Origin: an uncultured Anaerococcus sp.
GTDB taxonomy: Bacteria; Bacillota; Clostridia; Tissierellales; Peptoniphilaceae
DNA length: 15,737 bases
NCBI RefSeq assembly: GCF_943908415.1
Contig: NZ_CALTSY010000036.1
Span: forward strand, 1-15,737
Direction: 5' to 3'
Both the position numbers and the translations under genes were made by a program. Below the pieces are notes generated by a model. It searched no databases. It was not told the origin of the DNA and saw nothing but the letters and a program-made list of their open reading frames with translations. Positions 1-7,376 of this stretch are shown piece after piece (position 1 is the first letter of the stretch; every line of letters begins with the position of its first letter).

Positions 1-5
1 TACAA

Positions 6-52
6 GAAAAAAAGTGATGAGCAGAATGGATTTACCTATTCTGCAACATCAC
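6..52 (-). terminator. Rho-independent terminator of the PTS operon
   Basis: Read on the minus strand, a long stem-loop pairs GTGATG with CATCAC and GCAGAAT with ATTCTGC. It is followed by a run of eight T. The hairpin starts about 10 bases after the EIIC stop codon, so it ends the five-gene PTS transcript. Confidence 0.9.
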
Positions 53-62
53 CATATTAATA

Positions 63-1385
63 TTATATTTCTGATGAACTTTGTGCTTCAGCTTGTCTTT
101 TTGTAACTCTTTCACTTACTTTTATAAACGGAATATATAACATTACTCCTAAAATAATTATAAGCAATTGTACAATTATAGCTCTCTTATCTCCACCTGT
201 TGCTAAGAATCCATTTAAAAGTGGCGGAGTAGTCCAAGGTACTAATACTGTGCATCTATTCATAAATCCTATACTTGTTGCAAAGTATGCTATAATTAAA
301 CCTATCGCTGGAGTAAGAACAAAAGGTATTATCATAGGTAAATTAAATACGATTGGAAAACCAAATATTACAGGTTCATTTATATTAAATATACCAGGAG
401 CTATAGCTAGCTTACTTAATTCTTTATATTGCTCATTATTACGATAGAATAAAAATAAAGCAATCAATAAACAAATTGTTGATCCTGAACCTCCCAACAT
501 ACCAAATGTTGGCACAAATGTTGAATTAATAATATATGGAATTTCTTTACCAGCAGCAGCTGCTGCCATATTCTCGTTCATGTTAACTAAAAGTAATGGC
601 TCTAATATTGTTCCATATATTACTGTTTGATGTATACCAAAAGTAAATAAAAGATTGCCTAAACTATATAATATTACTGTTCCAAGCAAAGAAGTATTTA
701 TTTTCCTTAAAGGTTCTTGAATAGATGTTGTTATAAGAGTTATTAAATCTGTGCCAAACAAAAAATTTAATAAAAATGATACTAATGAAAAAATAACTAT
801 TGTTAACATAGCTGGTATCATATTGTTAAAAGATGCATTAACTTGTGGCGGTACGTCACCTCCGATATTTACTTTAAGTTTTTCAACTTCAGATAACTTT
901 AAATATAATTCTGTAGATAAAAGACCTATAATTATTCCAGCAAACATTGATGTGGTACCTAAATTCTCAAATGATAAATATCCAGTTGCTTCAAATTCCA
1001 TCTCATTAGTGGCTACTATGTTTAGAGTCTGAGGCATCATAACCACAAGAGAAGCTAAAGCAATCATTACACATGTATAAGGATTAGCATATCCTTTATT
1101 TCTAGATAATGTGTATCCGATAATACCACATAGTATTAATCCGGATACATTCAACGTTGCATTTGCTATCGAATTAGCCCAATAACCAGCAGTTTCTAGA
1201 CTTGATTCACTTAAGATCTTTGGGAATATAACTGAGTTAATAAGTACTGCTAAGCCAGCAAGTATAAATAAAGGCATCATAATTGAGAATGCGTCTCTAA
1301 GAGATCTTAGGTGCACCTCTGCACCAAATTTCATTGCTGCTTCCGTAAATCTATCTTGGAAGCTTCTTTCATTACTTTCAGTCAT
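63..1385 (-). CDS. PTS lactose/cellobiose-family EIIC permease
   Basis: This 440-residue membrane protein is the sugar-translocating subunit of a lactose/cellobiose-family PTS; the length is normal for the family. Family motifs visible are VPPQV near residues 178-182, a GIHQT segment with His252, the NEPVIFGFPIVFN signature around 336-348 with Glu337, and VPWTTPP at 382-388. Many hydrophobic stretches fit about ten membrane segments. EIIC receives phosphate through EIIB and couples it to beta-glucoside uptake. It is the last gene of the operon: the start lies 2 bp after the GH1 stop, and its GAAGGAG ribosome site (1394-1399 region) lies inside the end of the GH1 gene. Cellobiose, lichenan oligosaccharides or aryl-beta-glucosides are all possible substrates. 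The choice of beta-glucoside over lactose rests on the 6-phospho-beta-glucosidase next door. Confidence 0.93.
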   Translation of the reverse strand: MTESNERSFQDRFTEAAMKFGAEVHLRSLRDAFSIMMPLFILAGLAVLINSVIFPKILSESSLETAGYWANSIANATLNVSGLILCGIIGYTLSRNKGYANPYTCVMIALASLVVMMPQTLNIVATNEMEFEATGYLSFENLGTTSMFAGIIIGLLSTELYLKLSEVEKLKVNIGGDVPPQVNASFNNMIPAMLTIVIFSLVSFLLNFLFGTDLITLITTSIQEPLRKINTSLLGTVILYSLGNLLFTFGIHQTVIYGTILEPLLLVNMNENMAAAAAGKEIPYIINSTFVPTFGMLGGSGSTICLLIALFLFYRNNEQYKELSKLAIAPGIFNINEPVIFGFPIVFNLPMIIPFVLTPAIGLIIAYFATSIGFMNRCTVLVPWTTPPLLNGFLATGGDKRAIIVQLLIIILGVMLYIPFIKVSERVTKRQAEAQSSSEI

Positions 1386-1387
1386 TT

Positions 1388-2734
1388 CTAAATCTCCTTC
1401 AAAATATTTTGATTAAATACTGTTTTAAAATAATCAAAGCTTTTTTTCTTTATTCTTCTTAAATCCTTCAAATCATGATTTTCTCTATTTACATAAACAG
1501 CTCCATATCTCTTACTCATATCCCCTGATGATGATAGAATATCTATAAGACCCCATGCAAGATAGCCCATACAATCTACTCCAAATTTCATTGCTTCTTT
1601 CATTTGGTCTATATGACTTTTATGATATGAGATTCTAATATCATCTTCAATATATTCGTTCTCTGGAAGTTCTTCTCTAAGACCTATACCATTTTCAATA
1701 ATAAATACTGGGACATTAGAATCAGAAAATATTCTTTCCATAGATATTCTAAGACCTACTGGATCTATTTCCCAGTTCCACTCACTCCTATCCACATACT
1801 GATTATCAATTATTTGATCCATAATTAAACTGTTAAATTCCTTACCATTTGCTTTTACAGTTTGAGATTGATAATAACTAAAAGACATAAAATCACTATA
1901 TAATCTATCAAACTCATATGAATCTTCTTTAGTAAAATCTATATTAATTTGATATTTGTTTATATAATTAAGGAAAAATTTCGGGTAATTTCTACCACTG
2001 AAAATATCCAAGTAAAGCTTATTTAAAAATCTATCATACTGATTAGCTAATAATACATCTTCTGGATTAGATGATGATGGATAATAAGGTGAATAAGCTA
2101 ACATCCCTCCTATTTGCAAATTCTCATAATTGTCATGAATATAATTAGCGATTTGGGCATGAGCTAATAGTGTATAATGCTGGATATTATATACATTTTC
2201 TAAAGTATGATCTTGCTTACTACCTCCGATAACAAAACCCATATCCATTGGATAAAGATTATGTTCATTAAAAGTAATCCGGTACTTAACTTTATTATGA
2301 AATCTATCTATAAGTAATTTCCCATAATTAACAAATACTTCTTCTACATGTCTACTTGAAAATCCATCATATTTTTCATATAAAGATAGTGGCATATCAA
2401 AATGATAAAGGCAAATCATTGGCTCGATACTATATTTTAGTAAAGTATCGATCAAATCTTCATAAAATTCTAGTCCTTCTTCATTTACTTTGCCCTCACC
2501 TTCAGGAAATATACGAGACCAAGAAACTTGAAATCTATAGCAATTCATGCCCATTTCAGCCATTAATTTAATATCTTCTTCATATCTATGATATTCATCA
2601 ATAGCAACTTTCCAGTCACTTTTATTTTCTGTAGCTTCTCTTATATCATACACAGAAGCTCCTTTGCCTCCTTCATTATAAGCACCTTCTGTTTGCATAG
2701 ATGAAGTAGAATTTCCCCATAAAAACTTAGTCAT
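1388..2734 (-). CDS. GH1 6-phospho-beta-glucosidase
   Basis: This 448-residue glycoside hydrolase family 1 enzyme hydrolyses 6-phospho-beta-glucosides made during PTS import, giving glucose 6-phosphate and an aglycone or sugar. The N-terminal FLWGNSTSS strand and the SWSRIFPEG segment (about 71-79) are GH1 signatures. The acid/base glutamate is Glu157 in TFNE, and the nucleophile is Glu347 in IIENG. Near the C-terminus, SSSGDMSKRY (401-410) carries the Ser, Lys and Tyr typical of the 6-phosphate pocket, which marks a phospho-glycosidase and not a plain beta-glucosidase. The start is supported by an AGGAG site overlapping the end of the EIIB gene, with 8 bp between the genes. It is a cytoplasmic enzyme co-transcribed with its transporter. 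A 6-phospho-beta-galactosidase activity cannot be excluded from sequence alone. Confidence 0.93.
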   Translation of the reverse strand: MTKFLWGNSTSSMQTEGAYNEGGKGASVYDIREATENKSDWKVAIDEYHRYEEDIKLMAEMGMNCYRFQVSWSRIFPEGEGKVNEEGLEFYEDLIDTLLKYSIEPMICLYHFDMPLSLYEKYDGFSSRHVEEVFVNYGKLLIDRFHNKVKYRITFNEHNLYPMDMGFVIGGSKQDHTLENVYNIQHYTLLAHAQIANYIHDNYENLQIGGMLAYSPYYPSSSNPEDVLLANQYDRFLNKLYLDIFSGRNYPKFFLNYINKYQINIDFTKEDSYEFDRLYSDFMSFSYYQSQTVKANGKEFNSLIMDQIIDNQYVDRSEWNWEIDPVGLRISMERIFSDSNVPVFIIENGIGLREELPENEYIEDDIRISYHKSHIDQMKEAMKFGVDCMGYLAWGLIDILSSSGDMSKRYGAVYVNRENHDLKDLRRIKKKSFDYFKTVFNQNILKEI

Positions 2735-2742
2735 TGTTACTC

Positions 2743-3060
2743 CTAGCCTATTTGTTCTAAAATTATATTAGCCATCTTTTTAACTCCAACTGATGTTGGA
2801 GAATAAGCATCAAATGGTATCTGTGCTATTTTTTTTCCTTTTTCTTCTGCTTTTTTGCTATATTCATTAAAAAGCATTCTAACTTGTGGACTGACTAGAA
2901 TCATATCATATTCAGAATTATCGAATACATCATTAGCATCGGCTGTAGTAGATGCATCAACGTGAATATCCTGACCCTCAGACTTTAAATATTCACTAGT
3001 TTTTTTTGCCATCATAGAACTGCTCATTCCCGCATTACATAATAACATAACCTTTTTCAT
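2743..3060 (-). CDS. PTS lactose/cellobiose-family EIIB
   Basis: This 105-residue cytoplasmic EIIB phosphocarrier has the expected length for a separate cellobiose-type IIB. The phosphocysteine is Cys8 in the P-loop-like LLCNAGMSSSM segment directly after the first strand. EIIB takes phosphate from the histidine of EIIA and passes it to sugar bound by EIIC. The gene starts 1 bp after the EIIA stop codon, and its GGAGGAG ribosome site sits within the last codons of EIIA, so the two are translationally coupled. The later MILVSPQVR segment is typical of the lactose/cellobiose IIB fold. Confidence 0.93.
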   Translation of the reverse strand: MKKVMLLCNAGMSSSMMAKKTSEYLKSEGQDIHVDASTTADANDVFDNSEYDMILVSPQVRMLFNEYSKKAEEKGKKIAQIPFDAYSPTSVGVKKMANIILEQIG

Positions 3061-3061
3061 A

Positions 3062-3391
3062 TTATTTCTCCTCCATTTTTTCTAATCTTCTATATACTTT
3101 CATAAATCTCTTTGCATTTTCCATTGCCATTGTCGCCATTGTTAAGTGATCTTGTGAATGCACAAGTATAATATTGACTTCGTTCCTGTTTCCGTTAGCT
3201 TCATTTGTCAATAAATTCGTTTGTATCTTATGACATTCTAAAAACTCTTGATTAGCTTTCTCTAACAATTTATTAGCTTTATCAAAATCATAATTTTCAA
3301 TTGCATCCATCGCCTCACTTGAAAGCGATCTTGATTCACCAGCGTGTACAATTATTTGAAATGCTGTTTCATAAATTTCTTCACTGTCCAT
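3062..3391 (-). CDS. PTS lactose/cellobiose-family EIIA
   Basis: This 109-residue helical EIIA accepts phosphate from HPr and hands it to EIIB. The active histidine is His78 in the LVHSQDH segment, the same number as in the well-studied lactose EIIA, followed by Asp81, which binds metal in the trimer. Family-typical IIVHAGESRS appears at residues 13-22. The start codon lies inside the last codons of the upstream regulator (an 11 bp overlap), with an AGGAAGGA ribosome site just before it, so expression is tightly linked to the regulator. Confidence 0.93.
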   Translation of the reverse strand: MDSEEIYETAFQIIVHAGESRSLSSEAMDAIENYDFDKANKLLEKANQEFLECHKIQTNLLTNEANGNRNEVNIILVHSQDHLTMATMAMENAKRFMKVYRRLEKMEEK

Positions 3392-5273
3392 TCTTATTCC
3401 TTCCTAAAAAAAATTGTAAGAATTCTTTTTTATCTTTACTTTTAATAGCTTTTTCAATTAAAATATTATCATTTAAGAAATCACCAAGTTTATCATAATA
3501 AGCACTCATGTCACCTGTCTCTTTCCCTACGAATAAAGAATATATTAATTTAACCGAATAATCATTCCATTTTACTTTATTGTCTGGAATCAAGATAATT
3601 GAAAAGCTTTCAGTATCAATTTGTTCAAGTATATGAGGTAAAGCTACATTTTGATAAGATGTAAACGCCATTTCCTCACGCTTTATAAATTGATCTATAA
3701 TATTATCCTTTGATAATCCAGTCTTTTTTGAAGCGCTATCCGCTAATATTTCAATAGCTTCTTGCATATCTTTAATTTTTAAATCGTTTATAAAGATTGA
3801 ATTATCAAATATTTTTTCTATTTCATCTAAGCCATTGATGTTCAAAACATTTTCAATCTTATCAAAATCTGTTTGCTTAAAAATAATATCTACATATACA
3901 ATTGGTGTTACAGTTTTTTGATCTATCTTAACTGATGAAACTATAAAATCAAAACTATCCAAATTGTATAAGTTCAAATCACCCAAACTAGTTAATGTTA
4001 AGGTATTAAGTTGATTCTTGTACTTTTTCTCTATCTGAGTTTTCATTATCTGAGCTGATGAGTTACCAGAACCACATACAACCAGTATATCTCTTTTTTG
4101 ATCATAATTATTTTCCATAGCACTAGCGATATGAAGAGCTATATAACCAATTTCATCATCAGATAACCTAGTATTATATTTTTTATTTATAGGATCAGTA
4201 GCTATTGTAGCAAGCATATATGCAATTTGATTTTTTTTGATATCTTCGATAATAGGATTTTTCATAGGTAATCCATACCTAATCCTCTCTATCAAAGGAC
4301 CCAAATGTAATGATATAGCAAAAAATAAGTCAATATTTGATCTAAAATCATATTTACTTACCTTGTATACCTCATCAATCATTTCTTGAGCAAGTTCTAC
4401 TATATCAGCTGATACTGTTTCAAAATTCGTAACAGAATTTTTTGTAATCAAATGCATAGTCAAATACAAAATTTCCTCTTTGGGAAATGTAATTTCTAAT
4501 TTTGAAGCTAAATCTGAAACCACTATATTTGCAAGATTAAATTCATCGTATGATATAATCTTATTTGACATATCATTGGATAGCTCTATATACTTACCAG
4601 ATTTTATCCTAAGAACTGAAATATATATATGAACTACAAGATTTTTAAAGTTAGCATAAGGCATCCCAAATTGTTGAAAAGATTCATTTTCAGAAATTAT
4701 ATCTTGAATTTGATTAAATAATTTTTTCTCTTCATCATTTCCAAATATACTTGGATCCTCACCTATCTCATTTCTTATAGCTAATCTTATATCCTTTTCT
4801 TTTCCATGAATCTTCATACCATAATAAGGTTTACTTATTAATGATATATCATATGTTGATAGCAGCTTCTTTACTTCTCTCATATCTTTATTTACCTGAG
4901 ATGTAGAGACAAAAAACATATCCGCAATTTCCTGTTGTTTAATATAAGAGTTTGAAAATAATAGTAACTTAAGAATATTCTCAATTCTCAAATCCCTGTT
5001 TCCACTTTCTTGTTGATAATAAGCGTGCTTATACCAATCTTTTTTAAGAAAATTTTTGAATTTCTTATCATCTAATATTAAAAATCTATATCCTTTTCCT
5101 GGTTCAGATTCAACTATCGCCCCCTTATCTTTAATAACAGAGTTTAATATATTTACTTCCTTTTGAATACTTTTAGAACTTAATTCCATAGCATTACCTA
5201 TATCCTCAGAAGAGTGATACTCATAATCTGAAGTTAAATAGTCCAATATTTCTTTTGTTCTAGTTTCAATCAT
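3381..5273 (-). CDS. PRD-domain PTS-controlled transcriptional activator (LicR/ManR-type)
   Basis: This 630-residue DNA-binding activator belongs to the family with an N-terminal winged helix, two PTS regulation domains, an EIIB-like domain and an EIIA-like domain. Helix-turn-helix segments lie near residues 5-60 and 95-150. PRD1 is about 195-290 with conserved His215 and His274; PRD2 is about 300-390 with His323 and His381. The IIB-like domain carries Cys400 in VVCGSGNSS, and the IIA-like domain carries His547 in NVALPH. All candidate phosphorylation sites are present, so it should sense both HPr-dependent activation and EIIB-dependent inhibition when substrate is absent. The ATG at 5273 was chosen because GGGTGAGG lies just upstream; the frame stays open to a GTG at 5321 with no such site. 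It is the first gene of the operon and overlaps EIIA, so it probably drives the operon that includes itself. Confidence 0.88.
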   Translation of the reverse strand: MIETRTKEILDYLTSDYEYHSSEDIGNAMELSSKSIQKEVNILNSVIKDKGAIVESEPGKGYRFLILDDKKFKNFLKKDWYKHAYYQQESGNRDLRIENILKLLLFSNSYIKQQEIADMFFVSTSQVNKDMREVKKLLSTYDISLISKPYYGMKIHGKEKDIRLAIRNEIGEDPSIFGNDEEKKLFNQIQDIISENESFQQFGMPYANFKNLVVHIYISVLRIKSGKYIELSNDMSNKIISYDEFNLANIVVSDLASKLEITFPKEEILYLTMHLITKNSVTNFETVSADIVELAQEMIDEVYKVSKYDFRSNIDLFFAISLHLGPLIERIRYGLPMKNPIIEDIKKNQIAYMLATIATDPINKKYNTRLSDDEIGYIALHIASAMENNYDQKRDILVVCGSGNSSAQIMKTQIEKKYKNQLNTLTLTSLGDLNLYNLDSFDFIVSSVKIDQKTVTPIVYVDIIFKQTDFDKIENVLNINGLDEIEKIFDNSIFINDLKIKDMQEAIEILADSASKKTGLSKDNIIDQFIKREEMAFTSYQNVALPHILEQIDTESFSIILIPDNKVKWNDYSVKLIYSLFVGKETGDMSAYYDKLGDFLNDNILIEKAIKSKDKKEFLQFFLGRNKNGQ

Positions 5274-5275
5274 AT

Positions 5276-5283
5276 CCTCACCC
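5276..5283 (-). promoter_or_regulatory. Ribosome binding site deciding the regulator start
   Basis: GGGTGAGG on the minus strand lies two bases before the ATG at 5273. The longer reading from the GTG at 5321 has no purine-rich site, so the shorter protein is preferred. Confidence 0.6.
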
Positions 5284-5292
5284 TTTAATAAC

Positions 5293-5298
5293 ATTATA
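5293..5298 (-). promoter_or_regulatory. Possible -10 box of the PTS operon
   Basis: A perfect TATAAT on the minus strand ends about 20 bases before the regulator ATG. No convincing -35 element is seen 16-18 bp upstream, which is common for activator-dependent promoters. The assignment is tentative. Confidence 0.3.
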
Positions 5299-5321
5299 TA
5301 TAAACGAATTAAAAGCTCCAC

Positions 5322-5433
5322 ACAAACATTTTCCTTAATTGTTTTGCAATTGTTGTGAGAAGTTTATAAAACTTTTTATTAAGTATAAATATTAGCTTAT
5401 GATAACTTTTTATCCGCTTTACATTTGTAAGCT
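5322..5433 (-). promoter_or_regulatory. Upstream region of PTS operon with possible operator repeats
   Basis: This AT-rich gap between the regulator and the hsdR remnant has no gene. On the minus strand it holds two exact copies of ATAAAAAGTT (complements at 5404-5413 and 5370-5379). The second merges into the inverted repeat AAGTTTTATAAACTT (5360-5374). Such elements just upstream of a PRD regulator gene could be its binding sites, but in DNA this rich in A and T chance is a real alternative. Confidence 0.3.
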
Positions 5434-5462
5434 ATAAAAAATCCGCCCATAATATAGGCGGC
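5434..5462 (-). terminator. Rho-independent terminator of the hsdR remnant
   Basis: On the minus strand CCGCC (5457-5461) pairs with GGCGG (5443-5447) across a nine-base loop, followed by A and a run of six T. It begins about 5 bases after the retained stop codon of the decayed hsdR gene, so it is a relic of that operon. It also insulates the PTS operon from transcription coming from the right. Confidence 0.75.
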
Positions 5463-5466
5463 TTGT

Positions 5467-6205
5467 TTAGTAAAAATAAGTTGTTATCTTTTCTTTCATA
5501 AAATCTTTTACAGTGATCCTTAGCATACTTTTATATCTTAGAAAACTTTTATTGTCTCCACTGGCATCATTATAGGCATTTTTATCTGCATTTTTTATTA
5601 CCGGAAGTATTTCAATACCTAATCTTTTCTCCTATAAGGCTTAATAAAATAAGTAGGAATAATAAATAGTACTTAAGCGTACAAATACAGGATCGCAGTT
5701 TATATCAAATAACTCAAAGTTATTATCATCCTCACTAGATCCGTTGCCTATCAATTCTTTTATAAATTTATAATAATACGGGGTCTTCATTAGTAAATAT
5801 TCACTTATTATGTCATTATAAAAGTCTTAATAGCCCGAATAGTTACTATATACCATAGCTGATGCATTTACCTTATCAAATTTCTGGGAGGCAAGGTAAA
5901 ATTTTACCACGACATCATAGCCTAGATCTGACTTATGATTATCTTAGATCTCAAAGAATAATAAGTATTCTTCTGTAACTATAAAGCTTCGACTAGCTTT
6001 TTATAAGCAGTCGCTGTAACAAATTGCCTCCATCATTGGAATAAAGGCTAAATGTATCTCTTATACCTTTTTGTTAGGCTATGGGATATCTAACTGTCAC
6101 TATATGTCCATGGCCTTTCTCTAATCATATACTCTATTTGTTTTAGAAAATGCTTGGATAAGTCCTTGTGTAGTCATAGAAAATTTCATCGAAGAAACTC
6201 CATGG
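5467..6205 (-). pseudogene. Decayed 3' part of a second type I restriction hsdR gene
   Basis: No open gene exists here, but minus-strand translation in pieces matches the intact HsdR (7883-10924) in order. Near 6120-6178 it reads GLIQAFSKTNR against GLIQAFSRTNR (residue 687 on). Near 6030-6065 it reads IRDTFSLYSNDGGN against IRDAFSLYSNGGGN. Around 5690-5880 it reads AMVYSNYSGY, a stop, then DFYNDII, ending FELFDINC against the intact FDLLDINY. At 5467-5625 it reads IKNADKNAYN and YKSMLR before a TAA. Lesions include an in-frame TAA at 5827-5829, a one-base loss near 6020, and loss of roughly 300 bp near 5620-5680 relative to the intact gene. Identity is clearly partial, so this is not a fresh copy of the neighbouring hsdR but the residue of a different, older system. 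Nothing resembling hsdM or hsdS accompanies it. Confidence 0.85.
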
Positions 6206-6261
6206 GTAGATAGCAGGTAAGGCCTAAATATCCAATACACTAGATTTTAATGAAAAAAGTG

Positions 6262-6326
6262 GAACAAAAGTATACATCAAAACCCTTTATAAATTAGCAA
6301 AAAATATAGTAAATAAATCTAGACAC
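6262..6326. repeat. Possible degenerate third copy (tail only) of the structured repeat
   Basis: The plus strand here reads AGTATACATC, then CTTTATAA and TATAGTAAATAAA, in the same order as the right end of the copies at 7290-7343 and 14589-14642 (AGTGTCCAT, CTTTATAA, TATAGTAAGTAAA), with small gaps. The rest of the repeat is not recognisable to the left; the stretch 6206-6261 shows nothing I can assign. Confidence 0.4.
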
Positions 6327-6330
6327 GCAA

Positions 6331-6360
6331 AAAAAGCTACCTTTTATTCGGTAGCTTTTT
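6331..6360. terminator. Terminator hairpin after the DUF1541 lipoprotein gene
   Basis: AAAAAGCTACC and GGTAGCTTTTT form a perfect 11 bp stem with an eight-base loop. A and T runs on both sides make it usable in either direction. It lies about 35 bp beyond the stop codon of the lipoprotein gene, which it most likely ends. Confidence 0.85.
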
Positions 6361-6394
6361 GACTAATAAACATACTTCTTGTAAGAGAGGTTTT

Positions 6395-7045
6395 TTATTT
6401 AACTGGAGCTAATTCCTCTTCTGTCATCCATTTGTGATTTTCGATCTGTTCCCCAGTTTCGGTATCAGTATAAGTAACCATATAAACATTAGCTTTTTCA
6501 GCAGAATCAATAGTTGCTGTTGCGCCTTTCATACCCGGCATGTGAGAAGCTTCCAAAACCACCTCATCTCCTTCTTTATACGGATCGTCTTGAGCATTTT
6601 CCAATTCTTCATGGATTACCCATTTGTGGTTTGCTACGGTTTCACCTGTTTCAGTATCATCATAGGTCACTTCATAAGCCGTTGTGTCAAATACACCTAC
6701 CACTTCACCCTTAGCTCCTTCCATTCCTGGCATATGGTCATTTTCAATAACTACTTCGCTGCCTACTGGATAGGTTGGATTCTCTGCTTCTTTTAAGCCT
6801 TCTGGAATTTCACCTGATTCATCATGTTCCATATCTTCATGGTCTTCGTGACCATCTTCATTTGAAGCATCATTTTCTTTTTCCATCTCGTCAGTGTTTT
6901 TTGCTGTGTCTTTATCTGTAGTTTCTTCTGTTGTTGTAGGTTCAGTTGTTTCTGTTTGTTCATTATCATTTGTTGTGCCACAAGCTCCTAGCAATAAAGC
7001 AGATGATAATAAAACAGCTCCTAATCTTTTTTTATTATAATTCAT
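6395..7045 (-). CDS. DUF1541/YdhK-family lipoprotein with two domain copies
   Basis: This 216-residue secreted lipoprotein has a basic start, a hydrophobic core and the lipobox LLLGAC, with Cys22 as the lipidated residue. Residues 25-90 form a Thr/Glu/Asp-rich spacer that includes a His/Asp/Glu cluster (HEDHEDMEH, 66-74). Two copies of the small beta-rich DUF1541 domain follow (about 92-150 and 155-213), each with HMPGM (104-108 and 168-172) and NHKW (139-142 and 203-206). The paired Met/His motifs and the His-rich spacer suggest metal binding; as I recall, relatives such as the staphylococcal CopL lipoprotein are linked to copper resistance, but no copper gene is visible here. AAAGGAGG precedes the ATG. 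It appears monocistronic, with a hairpin terminator after it and a structured repeat directly upstream. Confidence 0.88.
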   Translation of the reverse strand: MNYNKKRLGAVLLSSALLLGACGTTNDNEQTETTEPTTTEETTDKDTAKNTDEMEKENDASNEDGHEDHEDMEHDESGEIPEGLKEAENPTYPVGSEVVIENDHMPGMEGAKGEVVGVFDTTAYEVTYDDTETGETVANHKWVIHEELENAQDDPYKEGDEVVLEASHMPGMKGATATIDSAEKANVYMVTYTDTETGEQIENHKWMTEEELAPVK

Positions 7046-7348
7046 TTTTGCCTCCTTTAAAATATATAAGTATTCTTACAAATTGAATTCTAAAAACATC
7101 TTAAACAATGACAAGCAAATATTTTTTGTTCCCATTGTTTGATTATTATTATCAATTAATTAAAAAGCACTTAATTAAGTTTGATAATCCTATCCCTAGT
7201 TCATAAGTAAATTCTAGGATATAATATCTTCTTACCCTAATAAACATACTTACTATCAATTTATAAGCTTGATAAGCTACAGATGCAACTAGTGTCCATG
7301 CAAAAAAACACTTTATAATCTTACAAAATCTTATAGTAAGTAAAAGAG
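7046..7348 (-). repeat. Structured intergenic repeat, copy 1 (upstream of the lipoprotein)
   Basis: This copy aligns without shift to 14349-14645 at a constant offset of 7300 bases over most of its length, with roughly nine of ten positions identical by eye. It has no open gene. Successive inverted repeats are: AAACAATG (7103-7110) with CATTGTTT (7133-7140); GATTAT..CAATTAATTAA with TTAATTAA..TTGATAATC (7141-7189); TATCCCTAG with CTAGGATA (7191-7221); TATCAA with TTGATA (7254-7274); and CTTAC with GTAAG (7320-7340). Similarity to copy 2 runs almost to the start codon of the gene on its left, so it probably contains the promoter and 5' leader of that gene. It could also be a small non-coding mobile element. 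Confidence 0.85.
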
Positions 7349-7376
7349 ATCTGCCGGTTGTCAGCTTTCCAATTTG

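Noticed and set aside
5274..5321. N-terminal extension of the PTS regulator from a GTG at 5321
   Set aside because: No ribosome site precedes the GTG, a TATAAT lies inside the extension, and a good site precedes the ATG at 5273.
6434..6796. Plus-strand open frame of 120 codons opposite the lipoprotein gene
   Set aside because: It is a shadow of the strongly supported DUF1541 gene; the Phe/His/Ser-rich translation mirrors its acidic repeats.
7046..7348. Structured repeat as a T-box or known riboswitch
   Set aside because: No T-box sequence, specifier-loop pattern or other aptamer motif that I know was seen, and the two downstream genes share no obvious ligand.
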